Part shown: in pieces, positions 40,922-51,684 of the stretch
Numbering within the stretch: position 1 is the stretch's first letter
Layout: the number at the start of each line of letters is the position of its first letter
Assembly: GCA_016617785.1 (NCBI GenBank)
Contig: JADILM010000008.1
Location: forward strand, 62,001-126,000
Reading direction: 5' to 3'
DNA from: Sporobolomyces roseus
Lineage: Eukaryota > Basidiomycota > Microbotryomycetes > Sporidiobolales > Sporidiobolaceae
DNA: 64,000 nt
Made by a program: the position numbers and the translations under genes
The notes under the pieces: model-generated
What the model saw: only the letters and a program-made list of their open reading frames with translations
Database searches by the model: none
What the model was told of the DNA's origin: nothing

Positions 40922-41118
40922 TCTTTTGAAAGTAGCGAGGAAAGCGGTGCAGAAGCTTATCGAGAGTCGGAGGTGCTTGGCTGAAGTTTGCAGATGGTTC
41001 TAATGAGTCGTAGAGAGCTAGCTTGAGGGTTTGTCGGGTTGTGAGATGGTGAAAAGTGAACAGTTGAAGCAAGAGAACCAACTTCCTCTCTCCCTCCCAC
41101 CAACTCCTCCACTTCCCA

Positions 41119-41582
41119 ATGTCGCTCTCTGCACAATCTAGCAAGCTCCCCCGACTGCTGTCCCTCCTCCCTCAAGACGGTGTCGGTTCCCTCATTTACC
41201 CTTCACGATGGAGAGGTAAAGGACTTCCCATTCCCTCCTCTTCCACCACTTGTCAATCACCAGGAGAATCATGTTTCTACGAAGTCAAAAAGGTTTCCCT
41301 CAATACAACAGAAACGGGTAAACTAAAGGGAGAAGCTTTCGGAGTTTTATATTGGTACGCTCTCTCTCTCTCTCTATCTCTTCCGACGAGGACAGCAGCT
41401 GATGAGTAGGGATGAAGAGTAGGAAAGGAAAGAGGGTTACGCCATTAGATAAACAGTATGAGAAAGTAAAGGGAGGTGATTATTGGCAATCTAGCAACCC
41501 TCCTGTAATTCTCCAACAACTCAAACGAGAAGAACTAGCAAGGAAATCAGCGCATCCTGCAACCACTACGACAGAAGCATGA
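41119..41582 (+). CDS. Mitochondrial ribosomal small-subunit protein mS34-like
   Basis: Two exons, about 130 residues. It starts MSLSAQSSKLPRLLSLLPQD with GVGSLIYPSRW, then SCFYEVKKVSLN and GKLKGEAFGVLYW. A short intron (donor GTACGC at about 41355; the acceptor before GAAAGGAAAG restores frame) follows, then KGKRVTPLDKQYEKVKGGDY W and a basic end. The order (short basic N-terminus, YxVxKV, GxAxGxLYWKGK, a Tyr/Lys run, then DYW) matches my memory of the MRP-S34 family (YRLTRV, KAWGxLTFKGK, DWRL). The alternative is another small basic mitoribosomal protein. Confidence 0.5.
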
Positions 41583-42344
41583 ATGATTTTATTTCAAAGG
41601 TAGTAACAATGTTGTATCGATTATTAAAGACGAATGAGTGAGTACATGCACTTTTTCCTCTCCCTCCTTCAAAATTTTAGCTCACTCTCTTTCTTCTCTT
41701 TCCATCTCTAGACCTCAACCTCAACCTCTACAACCCCGTAAGTGATAATCTCAGTGTCAAATGGAAGTAGTGGGAAGGAAGGGATTTCCACCTCGTGGGA
41801 TGACACGCATCCGCCTTTTTTTGCGTTTAATCCAATCCTTGTCACCTTTCCATCTCTCTTTCGGGAGAAAGGAAGGGGAGAGCCAAACACACCTATTACT
41901 GGAGTGAATGATGGCTTATATCATAGTTACACTGAGTGCGTTTTACGAGTTCACATCCTCACCTCAGGGATCGCTGCTGATGGGGTTTGCTTCTTGCACA
42001 GTGAGGTTCCCTTCTAATACGACTACTCGATACTGCTGAATCACAAGGGATGTGGGAGAGAGAGAGAATCAGGAGCTGACCCTTTGTCCCTCGTGACTTT
42101 TTATCTCTTTGCAGGTCTTCGACGGGTTGGAAGTGAGCGAGTGAGATTGCACAGGGTTGTCAGTAGTGATTTGTGTGTGTATTTCATAGCATATTCAGCA
42201 CTATCACTTTTTGAAGAGAGCAGTTAGCTTGCTCGCGTCGTCGTTTCTCCCTTTCTCCTGCTCCCCTTCTTCTCTCCACTTTCTCTGTCTCTCTTCGGTT
42301 TCGCGTTTCCCAATAAACTAGCTGCTGGTTCAGCTCCCGGTATC
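41583..42344. other. Long upstream region of the chitin synthase gene
   Basis: About 762 bases. It ends in a CT-rich block (about 42235-42310), likely the transcription start zone. Splice-like strings suggest a spliced 5' leader. No domain-bearing frame. Confidence 0.4.
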
Positions 42345-45300
42345 ATGCGTAGACGAGCCTCTCAAGATTATACTCAGTCGAACCCCTTTGAACAATCTCA
42401 TCACTCTACTCCCTCTCAACCTCAACCTCATGATCCCTACTACCAGCAACATGGTTACTCTTCCCCTACTACAGCCCATCAATTCACTGGTCAACCTCAA
42501 CCCCAGCTTCTAACTCCAAGTAGACAACATTCACCAGTTCAACAAAGACCTCCTCTCCAACCTCATCCCAGCTCTTACAATTCAAACGATCCCTATAACC
42601 AACAAGGAGATCATACAGATCTATACGGTACGCGTGTCTCTCACCTTCCCTCCCTCTTTCATAGTCGCTCAATTCTTACTCTCCCCCCACCTCTCCTCTC
42701 TCTCGCAGGTTTCTATTCAACCGATGATGGAGCCTCCACTTCCTCCCACACAGCACTCAACATGCCCTATTCCGAAAAAGACTATTACACTTCCTCCTCA
42801 AACCCAGCAATCCCTTCCCTCCCTCCAACTCACCTCCCTCAATACCCACCTCCCCCTTCCCCATTCATAGGTGGTTTCGCACCTCCCCTTCCTCATTCAC
42901 CCTACGCAGGTGCTCCTGGTGGTTATTATGAGAATTCTCATAGTGCTTACGCTCAGGCTCGTCAAGGGGTAATGAAGAGGAGGGAGAAAAAGAAAGTTGA
43001 ATTGAGAGAAGGTCATTTGGTTTTGGATTTACCGGTCGCCAGGTCTTTGGCACAATTGGGGAATCAGGCAGGTGGGATAGAAGGAGAGAGTGGGAAATTA
43101 CGCTGTGAGTTCCCTCCTGATAGTTGGTTTTTGAAGTTAGAGGAGAATTGGAAAGCTGATTGTGAGAGGATGAGATATAGATACGGCTGTAACGGACGAT
43201 CCGGATGATTTTACGAGGCAACGATACAAGTTGAGACAGACTTTGAGTGGGAGACAAACTGAATTGTTTATCTGTTGTACCATGTACAATGAGGATGAAG
43301 TGCTCTTTACGAGAACGTGAGCTCTGTTCGTTCTTCTTCTTCTGGATCAAGGATTGAGTAAGTGTAGCTCGAGTTTGACAGGTTCACTTCGATCATCAAG
43401 AATATTCAGCATTTGCAACAACGAACGAAATCAAAGACTTGGGGATCAGAGAGTTGGAAAAAGATTGTTGTCTGCGTCGTGAGTGATGGGAGGAGTAAGA
43501 TCAATTCGAGGACGTTGAAAATGTTGGGACTCTATGGTGCTTAGTGAGTGCCCGTCACTACTCCGCTCACTTTAGGAAGAAGCTGAGTGTGGTAGGCGTT
43601 TCACAGTCAAGATGGAGTGATGAAAGATGAAGTCGAAGGAAAAGATACGCAAGCTCACTTGTTCGAATACACTACGAATGTAGTAGTAGACGAGAATGGG
43701 AATGTTCGAGGTGGCATTAGCCCCGTTCAGATCCTCTTCGCTCTTAAAGAAACGAGTACGTCCCCTTTGCTTCTCCCGCTTTTCTTCTCCCCCCTTTCTT
43801 TCCCCCTTCTCTTCTCCAATCTTTCTTACTGATAGAGAAGCTCCCTTACTGACAGAGGAGCTCTCGAGTAGATAAGAAGAAGCTCAACTCTCACCGCTGG
43901 GCATTCAACGCGTTTTGTCCTCAACTCAATCCAAACGTTTGTATCCTAATCGATGTAGGAACGAAACCTGCTAGTGACTCGATCTATAAGCTTTGGAAAG
44001 CGTTTGATAAGGATAAGAAAGTGGGAGGAGCTTGTGGTGAGATCACGGTCGATACGGGCAGGGGTTGTATGAATTTATGGAATCCTTTGGTTGCGGCTCA
44101 AAATTTCGAATACAAGGTGAGTTTTTCCGGGATTCGTTTCCTCTGCGAGATTTGGCAATTGCTGATGAATGGAATCTGCCCGCCCTGACAGATGAGCAGT
44201 AAGTTGACCATTCCTCGTTGTGGTTTCTCCGCTTCCTCGAATCCCTACACTCTCCTTTCAATCTCTCCCTCCCACATCACACTCCTTCCTCTCACTTCTT
44301 CCACTCTCTCCCTCCCGAAGGTCCCCAATCGAAATTGAACTGATCCTTTCCAACCCCTTCGCAGACATTCTCGACAAACCTCTCGAATCAACATTCGGTT
44401 TCATCTCTGTCCTCCCCGGAGCGTTCTCTGCCTACCGTTACAAAGCACTCCTCGGGAAACCTCTCGAAGCTTACTTCTTGGGAGAGAAGATGCATGCACC
44501 TGGTGCGATCGCTAGTTTATCCGATTCGAATATGGTATGTTTCGTTGTTCCTCTCAGCTCGATGTCAACTCCAGCTGATCGGGTCAGATTGAACCTACAG
44601 TACCTTGCGGAGGATAGGATTCTGTGTTTCGAGATTGTTGCGAAGAAGAATGAGAGATGGGTGTTGAGATACGTCAAAACTAGGGCTAGTACTGATGTGC
44701 CGTGAGTTTACTTCTCTCTTCTAGGTGTCCTCTCAAAGCCTGACTGAATCGATGGATCTTTCTCACAGGGATTCCGTCGCTGAATGTTCGCCTCTCGTTC
44801 CTATGTCAGTTCTCGAGAACCGCGAAAACTGACTTATCGAGTTGGAAACAGTCATTTCCCAACGAAGACGATGGAACAACGGAGCTTTCTTCGCCGCGCT
44901 CCACGCTTCCTCACATTACTATCGACTCCTGACTTCTGGTCAATCCTTCTTGAGAAAGATTTGGATCTCGATCATTTTCTTGTACAACGCTGTGCAGCTC
45001 TTCTTCAGTTTTGTCGGTTTATCATCTTTCTATCTCGCGTACGTCCTCTTCTCGCTCGTATCGCTTGAGACTCATGCTGATGTAGCGACGGAAGGATCGT
45101 GCAGATTCTTTTTCCTCTGTAATTCCGCAACTGCGAATCCCGATACGGATCCTTTCGGAGGATACGGTCAAGATGTCATCTCAGTCGCGAATGGATTGTT
45201 CATCTCTACGATTGGAGTCACGATCGTGTGTGCTCTGGGGAACAAACCCTCTGGTTCGAGGTGGTGGTACATTTTCGTGATTGTCATTTTCGCTGCTTTG

Positions 45301-46346
45301 TTCGTTATCGCCGTCAGTCCTACTTCCTACTCAGCCACCGGTTCAAGGTACTGATAGGTACGCCGGATTTGACAGGCCTACTGTACTGTTTGGACGGTTT
45401 ACTTGCAGTTGAAAGCGATTGATGATTGGAGCAATATCGGAAATCTGCTAGGTCAAGTAGGTTGACTTTCGCTATCAGCGCACTATCTCCGTCGCTGAAA
45501 CCAGACATTACTCCTACAGGGTGGTTTCCGAGATATCGTTATCGCTCTCGCAGCAACTTATGGTTCGTTCACCTTCGCTGCCCTTTGATCCTGCCCTCTC
45601 GCTTACGATGATCGCTTTCTCTAGGTCTCTACATTCTCTCGTCAATCCTTCACTTCGATCCTTGGCATCTCGTCACCTCATTCCTTCAATACCTTTTACT
45701 CGTTCCTTCGTTCATCATCGTTCTCACAATCTATTCTTTCGCAAACACTCACGATCTCGCATGGTACGTCCCATTTCCTCATCGCACCATGTCGATCAGG
45801 CTGTGTCTAATGTCGGGATCGAACGCTACAGGGGTACGAAAGGAGACACAACAGTGAAAGATTTAGGAAAAGCTTCTAAAACGAAGAATGCAGATGGGAA
45901 AGAAGTACTTGAAGTCTCTTTACCTACTCGACCGGAAGATATCGATGAGTTATGGTCGGGAATGAGGAAAGAGCTGGCTACTCCTCATGTTCAGGAAAAG
46001 AGTAAGAGGAGTGCAGATACGAAACAAGCAGATCATTACGCTACTGTCAGAACTAATACGCTACTCGTTCGTTTACTCCCCATCGCCTGTTCCCCACTCT
46101 CTCTCTCTCGAAGCATCCACTGACCTTCATCCTCGCTCGCTCAAACAGTTCTACCTCGGAACCAATATGGCTCTCGTCGTTTTCTTCACTTCGAAGATCT
46201 GGACCAATTTCCTCTCTGCTCGGTCATCAAACGATCCTCCAACCAACTGGTATCAGGTTGGCTTATTCTATGCTGTCGCTGCTCTCGCTGCTTTCAGGTT
46301 CTTCGGATCGACGATGTATCTCGTTTTGCGATTATTCGGACATTAG
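42345..46346 (+). CDS. Chitin synthase, division 1
   Basis: Makes chitin from UDP-GlcNAc at the plasma membrane (GT2 family). A Q/P/Y-rich N-terminus precedes [87 protein letters not shown] and [80 protein letters not shown] and [20 protein letters not shown] complete the catalytic core. Several membrane segments follow ([70 protein letters not shown]), then [20 protein letters not shown] and two more near the end. EDR and QRRRW, the substrate and catalytic motifs, are intact. I count about fourteen introns, and small exons at 45412-45460 and 45520-45562 are needed. One donor is GTTCGT (45563). Confidence 0.93.
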
Positions 46347-46460
46347 GAGATGAGAAGGAATGGGAGGGAGGGGAAGAGGGGAGGAACGATCGAGAGGAAG
46401 CGGAGGAGGGGAGGAAGGCATGAGAGGAAGGGGGAGGAGGAGAGAGAGGAAAGAATACTG
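46347..46460 (+). repeat. Polypurine tract after the chitin synthase stop
   Basis: From the stop codon on, nearly every base on the plus strand is A or G for about 110 bases (runs such as GGGAGGGAGGGGAAGAGGGG and GGAGGAGGAGAGAGAGGAAAG). It lies in the presumed 3' UTR. Confidence 0.8.
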
Positions 46461-46701
46461 GCTGGTCTGGTTTTCGAAGGGAGGTAGGAAAGGAGTTTGT
46501 GCTGTTTTGTTCAAGTCGTATCAATGTTATATCATATCCTTATCTCGATGCATGCGCTGGCGCATCTATCGGGAGAAAAGAGCCCCTTTGAAAGCTGATT
46601 GATTTCTTGAGTTCTTGCGAAGTCAAATTCTCTCCTTTCTCTTTCCTCCCTTTCTCTCAATCTCACTTCGCAAGACCTGCTTCTCGACTGGCTGAATCAG
46701 C
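46461..46701. other. Intergenic region before RBR 3
   Basis: About 240 bases with a small imperfect hairpin near 46545-46570 (GATGCATGCGC..GCGCATC). The 20-bp element of the other two RBR genes is not present. Confidence 0.4.
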
Positions 46702-49566
46702 ATGGGTTCGAGATCCTCCAAGAGTGGTCTCGCATCTTCCCATCACGCTTTCGCCGTTTCAAATGATGATCAAGATCAAGATGAATCGCTCGCTCTAGCC
46801 GCCTCAATGATTGATGAAGACCTCAAGAGTCTCGAAGATCAAGATTATGCTGTTCGTATGCAGCTTGAGCTCACCTCGAACGCTCGCGATGGAGACAGAA
46901 TGCTCGGTTTGGAGGTGGACGAGGAATTTGAAGAGATGGATACGAATGAGGCAGCCTTGCTTCGTCAACAGCTGGAGAATGCTCAGTGGAGGCTTGAAGA
47001 GGCTAGGAGAGGAAGAAGGAGGTTTGAGGATGCAGGATTAGACCCGATTTATGCTCGAGAAACTTCGCAAGACCGACAATTTGAGGTACCAGGAAGGGGA
47101 ACCGGCGATGATGACGACTTGGAGATCCTTCAAGAAAAGAGTATTGAGGATTGTGAGGAGGAAAGGAGGAGGCAGGCAAGAGCTAATGTTGAGGCGATGC
47201 TCGGAAAAGAAACGGCGGTGAGTTCAACGTTTCCTCCCGTTCTTTGGCGAAGTTGACGATTGACGACACTATACCATAGGATCAAATTTATGGGAAGGAA
47301 GCTACGGATATTGGGAAGGCTACTAGAGAAGTAAGGAAAGGAAAGGTAAGTCTCCTTGCAAGCTCGGTTCGAATTTTTGAATCTGACCCGGAATTCATTC
47401 AATCGCAATAGAGGAAGGCGGAATTTGACGACGACGACGAGTTGATCATCGTGAAGAAAGCCCCTCCCCCTCCTCCCCCTCCAGTTCTTCCCGACTGTCA
47501 AATCTGCTTCGAACCTTGTCAACCAGTATCGGACCCACTCAAAATGTCAACACGTGCTGGAACTTCGGATCAAGCAGACTTTGGGATGTACCTCGGAAGT
47601 CGTGTGGATAATCATCTCGCTTGTATCAACTGCTTGACCACCTACATCGAGAAGAAGGTTTCCGACGAATCGATCAAAGCTTTTCCTATCTCTTGCATTC
47701 AGGTCAGTCTGCTCTTGCCTGATTATATCTCGATTGTCATTCGAGCTGAACCTGCTTCTACTCGAACAGTGTGCATACGAAATTACCGATGCAGATGCAG
47801 GTCGATTGTTGGATACAAAAATGATGAATAATTGGGTAAGCATTGGTTGTGATTGCTCAAAGCATTCTATCTGACGCTCAAGAGTACGCTTTGACAGCAT
47901 TGGCGCAAGCTCAAAGATTCCCAACCTCCTCTCTTCTGCCCAAACCAAACATGTTCAGCTCATGTCGTTCTCGATCCCGACATGGAAGACGAGCCTCAAG
48001 CTTTATGTCCAGCATGTCAGAAGGTAATCTGCATCAAATGTAAGGTGATGTGGCATACTGGTGAGCTCATCTTCGCTACAGCTTGATGGAAACTCCCTTG
48101 TCAAATTTGCGAATTTACTTCTACTTTCGATTAGGCTATACTTGCGAACAATTCGAGGTAAGATGACATATTTCTTTGAGATCTCTCTATGCTGTACGCT
48201 ACTAAGTACATCTCCCTCAAACAGTCTGTACCCGTCGGTGAAAGAGCTCCCGAAGATTTCGCACTTTTCGCACTCGCTAAAAATCAAAATTGGATTCGCT
48301 GTCCTGGATGCCAAGTCATGATTGCTCGTACCGAAGGCTGCAATCACATCACATGTAGCTGCTCGGTGGAGAGCTGTTACAAATGCGGTTCGCTTTGGTG
48401 CGTCTCCCTTTCCGCCTCTTTTTTCTCGCTCGACGACTCTCGCTTTTCTGTCCCTCTCTCTCGTTTCGATGACTCTCGCTGACAGAGTACGCATTATTCG
48501 ATAACAGGACTCGAGAACGTGAGGACGCTTACGGGAGATGCTCTCGAAATCCTCCTTGCGCTCTTTTCGGAGACGAAGAATCTGAAGAAGAAGAAGCATC
48601 GGACGACGAGGCCGACCCTCCGCCAGCGCCAGAGCTCGACGAGATGTCAGATGAAGATGATCCCTTCCCTCCTCCTCCGCCAGCTCAAGTGCCTCGCCTA
48701 GCTGCCGTTGCCGCACCAGTACCAATTCAACCTAGACTTCCCGCACCCGTTCAACCTGCTCAGCCTCGACATATTCTTCCCGATCCTCAGCCTCGTGTAC
48801 CCGCTGCTCTCGCTCAACCTCGAGTCGCCGTACCCGCTCAGCCTCGACCTAGACCTCCTGCACCTATTCAGCCTGCTCCTCCTCAACCTATCATACCCGC
48901 TCAACCTCGTCAGCCTCAACCTCGTCAGCTTCAACCTCGTCAACCTCGACCACCTGTAGCCGTTCCACCTCAACCTCAACCTCAACATCGAAATGCACCG
49001 AATGGACGTGAAATCGCACCAGTTCAACCCGAAGTCGCCCCTCCTCCTCCTCGAGTTCCCCAGATTGCCCCTATACTTCCAGCTCAACCTCGAGCTCCTC
49101 TACACTGGCCTCAACCATTCGCTGTCCTTCAACCACTCGTCAATCTCGTTGCTCGTCCCTTCCAGAATCAACCCGATCCTGTCGAAGAACGTCGAGAAGC
49201 TTTCGGGTTCCTATTCGGTAAGTCGAATCACACCAACTCAGTTCGATTAGTAGAGGGCTGACTTCTGCGAGCAACAGAACCACGAGGTTCGAGGAATGCG
49301 TTCAGTCAAAACATGCGTCGTTCGAAACGCTGTGGATACTGTGCCGTCGGTAAGCACTCTTCTCTTCTCGTCATCACCTCGCCTGGTACTCACAGCGTCC
49401 CCCCTTTCCAGATTGTGGAACCACCGCCGCACTCTTTCAGCATCTCGTGAATCTTCCTCATTCGGTTTTCTTTTGCTGCACGACCTTTTTCCGCCTCGAG
49501 CAAGATATGCAGAACCACATCAACGCAATCCACCTCCTTGATCAAGGACGTCGTTGGATTGTCTAG
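46702..49566 (+). CDS. RBR-type E3 ligase 3 with Pro-rich linker and C2H2-like finger
   Basis: Begins MGSRSSK, an N-myristoylation-like signal, then an acidic coiled region (LLRQQLENAQWRLEEARRGR). A SIM-like stretch (DDDDELIIVKKAP) precedes RING1: CQICFEPCQPVS, HLACINCLTTYIEKKV, then CAYEITDADAG after an intron. IBR: FCPNQTCSAHV, CPACQKVICIKCKVMWHTG. RING2: RCPGCQVMIARTEGCNHITC and ESCYKCGSLW, catalytic Cys in EGCNHI. After REREDAYGRCSRNPPCALFG comes an acidic patch, then a 170-residue Pro/Gln/Ala linker with PAQPR-type repeats. It ends with CGYCAVDCGTTAALFQHLVN, LPH (C-x2-C-x12-H-x5-H) and VFFCCTTFFRLEQDMQNHIN. The intron after SLW must end at the AACAG before ACTCGAGAACG to keep frame. TAG at 49564-49566. 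It is tail-to-tail with METTL4 copy 2. Confidence 0.84.
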
Positions 49567-49738
49567 ATTGAGCTTGATCGCTTGTTTCTCTACCTCGATT
49601 TTCCCATTCGATTCTCCGCTTTTCAATTATCTCGAAGCTTGCAACTCAATTTCTTCGTTCTTGCCAACATCGGCTCTATTCGCGCAGTCTAGTGAGCTTG
49701 CTCGAAAAAGGAAAAGCTTGTTACAGAGGAACGAGTCT

Positions 49739-51460
49739 TTACGTTACGAGCAAGGTTTCCTGATCCCCCTCTTCCTCCTTTTCCTCCATTTCTACTTTCC
49801 GCTCATTCACTTCGATCCACCCTCTATACTCTTCTTTCTTCTCCTCTATCACACCCAGATTGAACTTGATCGCTTCGTTTCCCACCGCCAAAAAGAACCC
49901 TCTCTCTCCCTCCTCCTCTCCATTCTCGTTCTGTCTCCTCGGTCCGGCTAAAGTAGTTCTCGCGAACAGCTCGAGTGCATTTGGTGGATTTGTTGAAGGT
50001 GGAAGTAAAGGGAGAAGAAGATCTAGTCATGGCGAGAGAGTCAGAACGAGGTTTGAAGGAGAGGAGAGTGAGATGTACCGAGTAAGACGGGTTTACGAGA
50101 ATGACCTATCGGAGTCGAGAGGAACACTTTCTGATCTGGTAGAGGAGGTAGGGAAGCTTGTGTAGGATTGTGATAACCTAAAACGAGACCTATCTCAAAA
50201 TGAAATCTCAGCTGAGTTTCCGATTCTGCGAGTACTGGAGACTCACCTTCATAGCATCTACGATGTTGCGACTCCAGAGACCACACCGGTTCACCACTTT
50301 CTGAAGCGATCTTGACCCAATACCATTCGACTGGATTCGAGATTTTCCAACTAGGGAAGAGTTTGTCGAGCAACAATCGACGATACTACTCGCACTCCTC
50401 ATCAGCCATCACTCACAACGTACAAAGAGAGGTAGAGGCTCACCTTGACTCGATTCGTCAACCAAATAGCGATTAATACTGGTTTCTTTTGACCAAGCAA
50501 TTCAGGCAAGTCGAGCTTCCACAGGTCGTAAGGATCGAACGTTTCGTACTCTGAAGAGCGAGTAGCAGAAGCGTTGGGCCAAGGAGGACTAAGCACCAGA
50601 GGAGCGAGGAATCAGTCTTGTAGAGAACCGAAGCAGCGAGGGAAGAGAGGTGAGACGAACTCCATGATGACGAGATCGAAGCCTCCTCTTTGTCGACCGA
50701 ACTGAGAGATGGATGAGGTCGAAGCTGACCAGGAGGAGGAGAAGCTGGAGAGGTAGAACCCGCTTGAAGGAGGGAGAACGAGCTGGAAAGGTGTTGAAAT
50801 CGGGGGTTCTCCTTCGACGAGTGGTCCGATCGCTTGCTCTTCGCTCCCGTTGACGATGATTGAGTTGTTTACTAGTTCCTCGAGTCGGAGTGGTCGAGCA
50901 GTGTCGAGTTGTCGTATCTTCGCACCATCTTCCCGTGTCGAATCCTCAATTTCGCACTTCTCCTTCAAACCCACCAGATCCAATTCCCTCCTCTCCTTCT
51001 TCTCATCGCTCTCTATCCACCTACATCTCTTCCCGTCAAGTGAGCCAGTCCACTTGTCCTCCTCGAAACTCTCTTCATTCATCCAACTCTCCCTAACTTG
51101 TCCAATCGCGTTCTCGAGCATCATGACTATACTCTTATGATGTTGCTCCGACTCCGTATCCGTCGTTGTCCTGCTCTCTTCCTTGTATCTCTTGATAGCC
51201 CAATCCGCTGGACTTGATTCTTCTGCCAATTTTCTCCTCTTTCTCTTCCTCCCAGATTCTCCTGTTTCTTGCATCGAGTCTTGAGACGAGTCGTAAGGTC
51301 TTTGAGGTGGTGTCTCGAACAATAGAGTGTTGTGAGGAGAGAATGAAGTTGAATAAGATCGAGAAGCCGAAAGGAGATGATGAGAGGAAAGACTGAGTTG
51401 CCCTGACGTCGGATCGAATGCCGGTACTTGCACTGTATATAAGATCGAGCTGTGAGTCAT
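49739..51460 (-). CDS. METTL4: MT-A70/METTL4-like adenine N6-methyltransferase, copy 2
   Basis: A close paralogue of the gene at 33540-35282, in opposite orientation, with the same exon plan and alignable introns. Intact motifs: GGFDLVIM-DPPWPN (Asp codon again split by an intron with donor GTTCGT), DPYDLWKLDLPELLG, KPVLIAIWLTNRVK, YWVKIASESGEPVWSLESQH, CYEGLVLGYHNPTQ, ALELFARTTLAG, FFLAVGNEAIKFNLG. The N-terminal half is more divergent (KRYKEESRTTTDTESEQHHK against KRVKEENKTTTDRESEEHHK). The C-terminal tail differs: it is shorter and ends GDQETLLVT. The start at 51460 matches MAHSSILHTV of copy 1; the frame is open 52 codons further upstream. No stop or frameshift is seen, so both copies look functional. 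It is divergent from the oxygenase gene (225 bases). Confidence 0.87.
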
Positions 51461-51684
51461 AACAAAGCGGTCGAGTGAGTGGTAAAGAGTCAAGAGCTGG
51501 ACCGTTTCCGCTTGATTCATTCTTCCTTCTCTTCCATACCCGTTCACCTCGGCCGTGATCTCCCCATCCAGTAGCATATCCATCGACCGCCCTCCTCGTT
51601 GACAAGCCCTCTCCACTTCCTCTCCACTTCTCTCTCACTTCACTCAACTTTTCTCCGCTCCACCCGCATCCTCGACGATAAGCA

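Noticed and set aside
46545..46570. Small inverted repeat GATGCATGCGC..GCGCATC
   Set aside because: Short imperfect hairpin with no context for a terminator or RNA gene in a eukaryote.
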